Source: Thiotrichaceae bacterium (GTDB taxonomy: Bacteria; Pseudomonadota; Gammaproteobacteria; Thiotrichales; Thiotrichaceae). Taken from it: 7,247 nt of DNA. Positions 1 to 4,013 of the stretch are shown piece by piece. Below the pieces are notes generated by a model. That model did not search any database, was not told where the DNA came from, and worked only from the letters and a program-made list of their open reading frames with translations. The translations under genes were made by a program, and so were the position numbers. The stretch spans positions 1 through 7,247 of the forward strand of contig JANTHA010000106.1 in NCBI GenBank assembly GCA_024762625.1, written 5' to 3'. Each line of letters begins with the position of its first letter. Position 1 is the first letter of the stretch.

Positions 1-76
1 GGGTAAGATCACCGGACAGTTTACATCCGACGAATTACTGGGTGAAATTTTTAGCAATTTCTGTATAGGAAAATAA
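1..76 (+). CDS. mnmE: tRNA uridine-5-carboxymethylaminomethyl modification GTPase MnmE (TrmE), C-terminal end only
   Basis: Frame 2 of the + strand is open from the window edge to a TAA at 74-76 and encodes 24 residues ending TSDELLGEIFSNFCIGK. This matches the MnmE C-terminus, where the invariant FCIGK tail carries the cysteine needed for tRNA modification (E. coli MnmE ends in nearly the same way). With MnmG, MnmE installs the 5-carboxymethylaminomethyl group on the wobble uridine of certain tRNAs, in the cytoplasm. The GTPase and N-terminal domains lie left of the window. The gene converges on the minus-strand gene ending at 118. The 41-base gap contains a run of six T (98-103), but I found no convincing stem before it. 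The identity rests on a short but very distinctive tail. Confidence 0.9.
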   Translation, partial: GKITGQFTSDELLGEIFSNFCIGK

Positions 77-117
77 AGTCTGCCAGCTTAGAGCCTCTTT
101 TTTCATAGATAAAAGAC

Positions 118-462
118 TTACATACGCGACACTAGCCATTTGTGATATTGAGTTGTAACCAGGCGCGCATAATCGCTGTCATAACCCAGCTCGGAAAGAC
201 GCTGGTAAAGTTCTATGATTAATTCCTGAAAAGCATCCTGATCCTGACGCGCTTTTGCGGTAAAACCGCCAGCAATGGCAAGATCGGCTTCCGCCACGGC
301 GTCCTCGCCTACCCACCATGTTTCTTGCATGATCGTTTCAAAGGCTTTTTCCTGATCAGTTTCGAGTAGTTTCATAACGCCGGCGACGGCGTTTGCTTCT
401 CTGATCAACTGATAGTCGCGCAGGCAGGATTCCAGTTTTTCTAGTAGTTGAGAAATTTCCAT
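118..462 (-). CDS. Small soluble protein of unknown function (114 aa)
   Basis: I do not recognise this protein. The frame can be read from a TTG at 493-495, but that codon lies inside a strong hairpin (474-506) that looks like the terminator of the preceding gene. The ATG at 460-462 (MEISQLLEKLESCL) is therefore the likelier start, although no clear Shine-Dalgarno sequence precedes it. The product is acidic and apparently all-helical, with an amphipathic N-terminal helix, one cysteine (Cys13), a Trp-Trp pair (49-50) in ETWWVGED, and an Ala/Asp/Glu-rich middle. No signal peptide or membrane segment is visible, so it is probably cytoplasmic. It lies 69 bases downstream of the Met-rich protein gene on the same strand and converges on mnmE. 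The even codon use and intact 114-codon frame support a real gene, but nothing here indicates its role. Confidence 0.65.
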   Translation of the reverse strand: MEISQLLEKLESCLRDYQLIREANAVAGVMKLLETDQEKAFETIMQETWWVGEDAVAEADLAIAGGFTAKARQDQDAFQELIIELYQRLSELGYDSDYARLVTTQYHKWLVSRM

Positions 463-473
463 ACGAATAAAGC

Positions 474-506
474 CCGGGCTGTGATTGTTGATCAATTACA
501 GCCCGG
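474..506 (-). terminator. Strong hairpin, probable terminator of the Met-rich protein gene
   Basis: A perfect 9-bp inverted repeat (CCGGGCTGT at 474-482, ACAGCCCGG at 498-506) is extended inward by a G-T pair and four further pairs (484-487 with 493-496), leaving a 5-base loop. Read on the minus strand, the stem is followed by GCTTTATTCG, a short and imperfect T-rich tail. It begins 26 bases after the stop of the gene at 532-1185 and ends 11 bases before the ATG at 462. It could therefore also act as a leader or attenuator hairpin for the downstream small gene. Confidence 0.6.
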
Positions 507-531
507 CAATTGAAGCGCAATCAAAAATGCA

Positions 532-1185
532 TCATTTTTTAGCTTGCTTTGCATCAACCAGCTGTTTTAAAAGCGCTTCGATGTTAGCCAGATGTTGTTC
601 CATGCGCTTCATATGCATCTGTTTTCTCTTCATCATCTGCATTTTCATCTTCATCATCGCCATTTTACCTTGCTTAGCGCGCATTCTGGGATCGCTCATC
701 TGATTATTGCCCATTCGGTTATGCCCCATCATTGGCATGTTTCCAGGCATATTATGGCCCATCATAGGCGCATTCGGCATATTGGGCATTCTTCCCTGCA
801 TATTGCGCGGCATTCCCTGAGGCGGCATCATCATGTTCATGTTGCCGGAACGGTTGCCCATCATTGGCATCGGTGGGTGAGCAGGTCTCATATTGCCGGG
901 TGGTTTACCCATCATTGGCGCATTTCCGGGCATATTCTGCCGCATCATGGGTTTACCACCCATAGGCATAGGCGGCGTCATAGCCTGGTTTGTTGTTTCG
1001 GATTTCGCAATTGTCGTTGGGGTAGTCGCGGGCTTAGACACAGGCTTTGAAGCCTCCGAAGTTTCCGCCGGTTTAGCAGCCTGATCTTTTTCAGCATTAT
1101 CAGTAGCGAAACTGCTTGCTGTAATCAAAGTACTCAAGCTTGCAAAGGCTATCATTGTTACCAGATTTTTTTTCATGTTTAACAT
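532..1185 (-). CDS. Secreted methionine-rich protein, possible copper or metal binder (217 aa)
   Basis: Residues 1-27 form a signal peptide (charged MLNMKKN start, hydrophobic core, likely cleavage SFA|TD), so the mature protein is periplasmic or exported. The ATG at 1183-1185 is preceded by AAGGA at good spacing, which favours it over the ATG three codons later. After an Ala/Pro/Thr/Lys-rich linker (about 30-67) comes a Met/Pro/Gly/Asn-rich region (about 68-168) with recurring units such as NAPMMG, PMPMMG and PMMGHN. The C-terminal part (about 169-217) is a basic, helix-prone tail with MM and MxM clusters ending in an amphipathic helix. About 42 of 217 residues are Met and there is no Cys after the signal. 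Known Met-rich periplasmic proteins bind Cu(I) through MxM and MxxM clusters, so a copper buffering role is plausible but inferred. It could instead be a structural low-complexity protein. It lies downstream of a DsbA-like gene on the same strand, with a possible terminator between them. Confidence 0.75.
   Translation of the reverse strand: MLNMKKNLVTMIAFASLSTLITASSFATDNAEKDQAAKPAETSEASKPVSKPATTPTTIAKSETTNQAMTPPMPMGGKPMMRQNMPGNAPMMGKPPGNMRPAHPPMPMMGNRSGNMNMMMPPQGMPRNMQGRMPNMPNAPMMGHNMPGNMPMMGHNRMGNNQMSDPRMRAKQGKMAMMKMKMQMMKRKQMHMKRMEQHLANIEALLKQLVDAKQAKK
725..918. repeat. Degenerate repeat units inside the Met-rich gene
   Basis: The + strand 11-mer CCCATCATTGG or CCCATCATAGG occurs at 725-735, 758-768, 857-867 and 908-918. 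It is the reverse complement of codons for PMMG or its variants. The spacing is irregular, and between copies the sequence diverges but keeps Met, Pro, Gly and Asn codons. This suggests the low-complexity region grew by internal duplication followed by drift. Confidence 0.6.
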
Positions 1186-1213
1186 ATTTTTTCCTTTTTG
1201 GTGATAAGTTCTA

Positions 1214-1243
1214 TATTTACGTCATTTACATCATTTAAGACAA
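1214..1243 (-). promoter_or_regulatory. Candidate promoter for the Met-rich protein gene
   Basis: On the minus strand TTGTCT (1238-1243) and TAAATA (1214-1219) are separated by 18 bases, an acceptable sigma-70 arrangement about 30 bases upstream of the start codon. Two direct copies of TAAATGA (+ strand TCATTTA at 1222-1228 and 1231-1237) fall between the two hexamers. GTCATTT (1221-1227) and AAATGAC (1243-1249) form an inverted pair across them. The repeats could be an operator, but the region is AT-rich and such matches are cheap. Confidence 0.3.
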
Positions 1244-1278
1244 AATGACAGTGTATGATACTTGGTTTATGAACATTA

Positions 1279-1309
1279 ATAAAAATATCGCTGCTAAAAA
1301 AGACAGCGA
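1279..1309 (-). terminator. Possible terminator after the DsbA/FrnE-like gene
   Basis: Read on the minus strand, TCGCTG (1304-1309) pairs with CAGCGA (1288-1293) around a T-rich 10-base loop and is followed at once by TATTTTTATT. The 6-bp stem is short, but the T-rich tail and the position 35 bases after the stop of the gene at 1344-1967 fit a weak Rho-independent terminator. Confidence 0.45.
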
Positions 1310-1343
1310 CTAACGAGGGCTATACTGCTAGTTTAGTCTGTTT

Positions 1344-1967
1344 TTAATTATTTTTGCAAAATTCCTTTAACTGCGAAAGCATTGTCCGTTCATCATGATA
1401 ATCCAGCGCTATGCTGTGATGTCGTTGATCGACAGCAAGAATAAGGCTGGGAAAACCCGTAGCGCCAATATGACGCGAAAAAAGTATTTCAGAATCGAGC
1501 AACTGTTGGGTCTGATCGCTGTTAAGATCTACCGCAAATTGCTTCGCATCCAGACGTAGTGTTTGCGCAAGCTGAATCAGAACGTGGTGATTGGACGGAT
1601 TTTGCGCCTCAAGATAATAGGCGCCTTGTATTGCTTTAATCATCGGGCGCTCCATATCCGGATCTTGCTGGCGCGCTGCTATCACCGCCCGACAGGCCGG
1701 ATAACTTGAGCGTCTTGGCTGATTCAAACGCCAGAAATCATGATTAAAGCGGGTTCCGGGTACTTGTATTTCAATCGTTCGCCAATACCCTTGAATTTGC
1801 GCTTGCAACTGTTTCGGCATAAGCTCATCCGTGTCAGGCGCAAGTCCGCCCAGCAGGTATTCAACGCGGATGTCCGTCGGCAGCCTACGCAGGGTTTTAC
1901 GCCAGACAGGTGCAAAAGCCCAGCACCAGCTGCACATCGGATCGTGACAATAATACAGTGTAGCCAT
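1344..1967 (-). CDS. DsbA-family (FrnE-like) thioredoxin-fold oxidoreductase (207 aa)
   Basis: The N-terminus MATLYYCHDPMCSWCWAF has the DPMCSWCW signature of cytoplasmic DsbA/FrnE-type proteins. The active-site CXXC is Cys12-Ser-Trp-Cys15, and the cis-proline loop is ATGFPS (Pro173). The region between the two is helical, as expected for the DsbA insertion. Further cysteines are Cys7, Cys92 and Cys204. The frame extends to a TTG at 1986-1988, but family members begin just before the first strand, so the ATG at 1965-1967 is preferred. Neither start has a good Shine-Dalgarno sequence. There is no signal peptide, so it should act in the cytoplasm, in thiol-disulfide exchange or isomerisation. 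FrnE of Deinococcus is linked to oxidative stress tolerance. The true substrate here is unknown. The gene is divergent from the lipoprotein gene at 2014, only 46 bases away, so the promoters must overlap the coding ends. Confidence 0.85.
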   Translation of the reverse strand: MATLYYCHDPMCSWCWAFAPVWRKTLRRLPTDIRVEYLLGGLAPDTDELMPKQLQAQIQGYWRTIEIQVPGTRFNHDFWRLNQPRRSSYPACRAVIAARQQDPDMERPMIKAIQGAYYLEAQNPSNHHVLIQLAQTLRLDAKQFAVDLNSDQTQQLLDSEILFSRHIGATGFPSLILAVDQRHHSIALDYHDERTMLSQLKEFCKNN

Positions 1968-2013
1968 ACCAGATTTATCGATATCCAATTCAATGATCTA
2001 AGGAGACAATAAC

Positions 2014-2376
2014 ATGAAACGCATAAATAACAGGACCGCAATTTGTTTAACACTGCTGACAACGGCTGTATTAAGCCTCAGCGCCTGCACTCAGGAATCG
2101 CAAAATAAAATAGGCCGCGCAATCAACAACTGGACGGGAACCAATGGCGTGCTGGAAGTGTATGCGGGCGATAAACTGGTTAAAAAATTCATTAAGATTG
2201 ACAAGTTAACAACCGCGATTGGAACCAGTAGCGATACTGAGCGTCCCTATCGCTATGGTTATGGCGTACTGGACGCCAATTTGAATGGCAAGCAGGATAA
2301 AGGCGAAAAAAAGGTTTATTTTGAATTCAGCGATTACTCTACATCGTACATTTTTTATGAAAACCCTGATGCCTGA
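2014..2376 (+). CDS. Small lipoprotein with an EF-hand-like loop (120 aa)
   Basis: The ATG follows AAGGAGA at ideal spacing. Residues 1-24 are a lipoprotein signal peptide with the lipobox LSAC (Cys25 becomes lipidated). Thr at +2 argues against inner-membrane retention, so the outer membrane is likely. The mature part begins with a short helix-like stretch (NKIGRAINNW), then alternates beta-strand-like segments. Residues 87-98, DANLNGKQDKGE, fit the acidic 12-residue calcium-loop pattern D-x-N-x-N-G-x-x-D-x-x-E, although position 8 is Gln where EF-hands have a hydrophobic residue. The C-terminus is rich in aromatic residues (YFEFSDYSTSYIFYENP). I do not recognise a named family. Calcium binding is inferred from the loop alone. 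The gene is divergent from the DsbA-like gene and 122 bases upstream of the porin gene on the same strand. Confidence 0.75.
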   Translation: MKRINNRTAICLTLLTTAVLSLSACTQESQNKIGRAINNWTGTNGVLEVYAGDKLVKKFIKIDKLTTAIGTSSDTERPYRYGYGVLDANLNGKQDKGEKKVYFEFSDYSTSYIFYENPDA

Positions 2377-2426
2377 TCGAATGCGCGTGAGCATAAGGTA
2401 AGACAATCAAGAATATTAAATAGTAG

Positions 2427-2441
2427 TGAAAATTATTATTA
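2427..2441 (+). promoter_or_regulatory. Candidate Fur box upstream of the porin
   Basis: TGAAAATTATTATTA fits the 7-1-7 Fur pattern TGATAAT-N-ATTATCA at 12 of 14 arm positions and shares its right arm, ATTATTA, with the stronger Fur box upstream of feoA. It lies 58 bases before the porin start. A possible -10 hexamer TATTAA (2414-2419) lies just upstream, so bound Fur would block that promoter. The region is very AT-rich, so a chance match cannot be excluded. Confidence 0.45.
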
Positions 2442-2457
2442 AAGCATTAAAATGCTT
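2442..2457. promoter_or_regulatory. 16-bp palindrome AAGCATTAAAATGCTT
   Basis: Two perfect 7-base arms (AAGCATT and AATGCTT) flank a central AA, directly abutting the Fur-like box. No T-run follows on the + strand, so it does not look like a terminator. A dimeric regulator's operator or a short hairpin in the porin leader are both possible. The protein that would bind is unknown. Confidence 0.35.
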
Positions 2458-2498
2458 CTCCGGTATTAAACGAGAATAACTCTTATTAAGGAGAAACC

Positions 2499-3593
2499 AT
2501 GAAACCTAAATGGTTTGCTTTGTCGCTAATTGCTTTATCAGGCAATGTATTAGCTCACAAGCTGGACGATGATAGTGGCGTTTCTGGTCAACTCCGCCTG
2601 GGCTATATCAAGGTTGAAGAAAATGAAGCAAATAGCACATCAAACACTTTTGCAGTAGGCGGTAAACTTTCCTATCAGACCCGTCCTGTTCATGGTTTGA
2701 GCGCCGGGGCCAGCATTTACAGTACTAATCCGCTGGCGGGCGTTGATGAAGCGGGTTTGTTTCTGGATTCTGGCAACGATGGCTACAGTATTCTAGGCGA
2801 AGCGTATATCAAAGCCGATATGGCTAAAACCACGATTAAAGCCGGTAGACAGGAGCTGGATACGCCCTTCGCTGATACCGATGATATTGGCATGGTTCCA
2901 AATACCTTTGAAGGCATTTTGATTTACAATCAGAATCTGGCGAACGTCAAATTATTCGCTGCGCATTTACATCGCTGGGCAGGCGTCGATGCGCCAACGC
3001 CTGAAAAATTTACCAGGCTAAATGGCGATGATGGCGTCAATGTGATTGCGGCCTTATACAAGCCGTCGGATAAGTGGAGTCTGCAAGGCTGGCGTTATGA
3101 GGCCAGAAACAACACCAATATTTCGTATCTTGAAGCCGATTTACATCTACGGGACAACATGGCGCTGGGGCTTCAATACGCAAAACAGAACAGCAAACAC
3201 AACGGCAATCAAAATGACGCAGACTTTAATGGGCGCGTCTGGGGCGTTTCCACGGATGTAACGCTGGGCGACTTGACGCTTTCAGCAGCGCATAATCAGG
3301 TCACGCATGGACAGGTCAGCAATGGTTTTGGCGGTGGCCCGTTTTTTACCTCGGCAGAAGATCACACCATAGCAGAAGTTAAAAACCAGCAAGCCACGGC
3401 GTTCAGGCTCGAATACACGGGATTCAAAAAGCTCAAACTGTCCGCCAGCCATGTTGATTTCAAAAAAGGCGAGAATGAACTGGATTTATCAATACAGTAT
3501 GCTTTCAGTAAAAAACTATCGGCTGATCTGATCTATAGCGATATGTATGGCGATGGCTCAATGACGCGCGCGTTTGTGGAATTTACTTTTTAG
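2499..3593 (+). CDS. Outer-membrane porin, OprD-like (364 aa)
   Basis: A strong AAGGAGA precedes the ATG. Residues 1-19 are a signal peptide (MKPKWFALSLIALSGNVLA, cleavage before His20). The rest consists of alternating amphipathic beta strands and turns, and the chain ends in FVEFTF with a terminal Phe, the signal for insertion by the BAM complex. The segment GRQELDTPFADTDDIGMVP and the following NTFEG resemble the conserved inward-folding region of OprD/Opr-family porins. Several acidic loops (for example LDDDSG, NQNDADFNG) and scattered His residues (AAHLHRW) face either the pore or the outside. The OprD family usually takes up small, often specific, solutes. The position 138 bases upstream of feoA and the Fur-like box upstream suggest a role in iron entry, but that is inference. 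Family assignment beyond 'porin' is moderate. Confidence 0.8.
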   Translation: MKPKWFALSLIALSGNVLAHKLDDDSGVSGQLRLGYIKVEENEANSTSNTFAVGGKLSYQTRPVHGLSAGASIYSTNPLAGVDEAGLFLDSGNDGYSILGEAYIKADMAKTTIKAGRQELDTPFADTDDIGMVPNTFEGILIYNQNLANVKLFAAHLHRWAGVDAPTPEKFTRLNGDDGVNVIAALYKPSDKWSLQGWRYEARNNTNISYLEADLHLRDNMALGLQYAKQNSKHNGNQNDADFNGRVWGVSTDVTLGDLTLSAAHNQVTHGQVSNGFGGGPFFTSAEDHTIAEVKNQQATAFRLEYTGFKKLKLSASHVDFKKGENELDLSIQYAFSKKLSADLIYSDMYGDGSMTRAFVEFTF

Positions 3594-3616
3594 CCGTTTA
3601 CTTAAATTATGATTAG

Positions 3617-3630
3617 TTGATATGGATCAC
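3617..3630 (+). promoter_or_regulatory. Candidate FNR/Anr box upstream of feoABC
   Basis: TTGATatggATCAC matches the FNR consensus TTGAT-N4-ATCAA at 9 of 10 positions. A -10-like TATTTG at 3649-3654 places the site close to the -40 position typical of FNR-activated promoters. E. coli feoABC is known to be activated by FNR, which supports the reading. The promoter hexamer itself is weak. Confidence 0.5.
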
Positions 3631-3638
3631 GTTTAATA

Positions 3639-3659
3639 AAACACGAACTATTTGTGTTT
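3639..3659. repeat. Inverted repeat AAACAC/GTGTTT between the FNR and Fur sites
   Basis: AAACAC (3639-3644) and GTGTTT (3654-3659) are perfect 6-base arms around 9 bases. There is no T-run after it, so it is a poor terminator for the porin gene. It overlaps the predicted -10 region and may be either an additional operator or chance. Confidence 0.25.
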
Positions 3660-3675
3660 CGAGACTTGAAAGCGT

Positions 3676-3695
3676 ATGATTGATAATCATTATTA
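3676..3695 (+). promoter_or_regulatory. Fur box of the feoABC operon
   Basis: TGATAATCATTATTA (3681-3695) matches the 7-1-7 Fur pattern at 13 of 14 arm positions. It overlaps a second palindrome, ATGATT-GAT-AATCAT (3676-3690), giving the staggered-dimer layout seen in many Fur sites. It begins 56 bases upstream of the feoA ATG. A TTGAAA (3666-3671) with TATTAT at 3691-3696 could be an alternative promoter, with a longish 19-base spacer, that the box would occlude. Fe(II)-Fur should repress feo when iron is plentiful. Confidence 0.75.
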
Positions 3696-3731
3696 TTTAC
3701 AAAGCCAACGAAACATTAAACAGTGGATCAC

Positions 3732-3989
3732 ATGCAAAACCAAACGCTGCGAACGCAACAAGCGCAACCTTTAGCAAACATTCCTGAATCAGTCCGGGTA
3801 CATGTTAAAAAAATAGATACTGACAGTAAAACCCAGGTGCGTATTCTGGGCATGGGTATCGGCAATGGCTCAAATCTCACGATCATGCGCAATCGCGGCG
3901 GCGACATGGTGCTTGCCAAAAATAATATTCGCATCAGTCTTGGCCGCTCTATTGCCGAAAAGATTCTGGTTGCGCCGATTTCCGGCTAA
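3732..3989 (+). CDS. feoA: Ferrous iron transport protein A, FeoA (85 aa)
   Basis: FeoA is a small cytoplasmic SH3-like protein that partners FeoB in Fe(II) uptake. From the ATG at 3732 the product has a short polar N-terminus, then the family core: VRVHVKKI (21-28), VRILGMGIGNGS (36-47), LTIMRNRGGDMVLA (49-62) and IRISLGRSIAEKILV (66-80). The pattern of LGMG, the GGDxxxA turn and the closing LGRSIAEKI strand is characteristic. The frame can also start at GTG 3723, but no Shine-Dalgarno precedes that codon. The ATG has only a weak GTGGA four bases before it. The length is normal for the family. The gene is first in the operon, with a 24-base gap to feoB, and sits directly behind Fur and FNR-type sites. 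Confidence 0.93.
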   Translation: MQNQTLRTQQAQPLANIPESVRVHVKKIDTDSKTQVRILGMGIGNGSNLTIMRNRGGDMVLAKNNIRISLGRSIAEKILVAPISG

Positions 3990-4013
3990 CAGCGTACAAC
4001 AGGTAGTTGAAAA

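Noticed and set aside
77..117. A Rho-independent terminator between mnmE and the convergent small gene
   Set aside because: There is a run of six T at 98-103, but I could not find a stem of more than three or four pairs directly before it.
485..703. A + strand frame with a hydrophobic Cys/Phe/Ile-rich product
   Set aside because: It lies across the terminator hairpin and opposite the Lys/Met-rich tail of the Met-rich gene. The hydrophobic composition is a by-product of the antisense strand.
592..1050. A + strand frame encoding a strikingly His-rich 152-residue protein
   Set aside because: It is antisense to the Met-rich gene: ATG codons read on the other strand become CAT (His). The real gene has a signal peptide and a Shine-Dalgarno sequence, while this frame has neither.
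1186..1343. A Fur box in front of the Met-rich gene
   Set aside because: The AT-rich stretch around 1270-1288 does not reach an acceptable match to the 7-1-7 pattern on either strand.
3623..3731. An 8-base direct repeat TGGATCAC (3623-3630 and 3724-3731)
   Set aside because: One copy is part of the FNR-like site and the other lies just before the feoA ATG. Two 8-mers about 100 bases apart are easily chance and suggest no mechanism.
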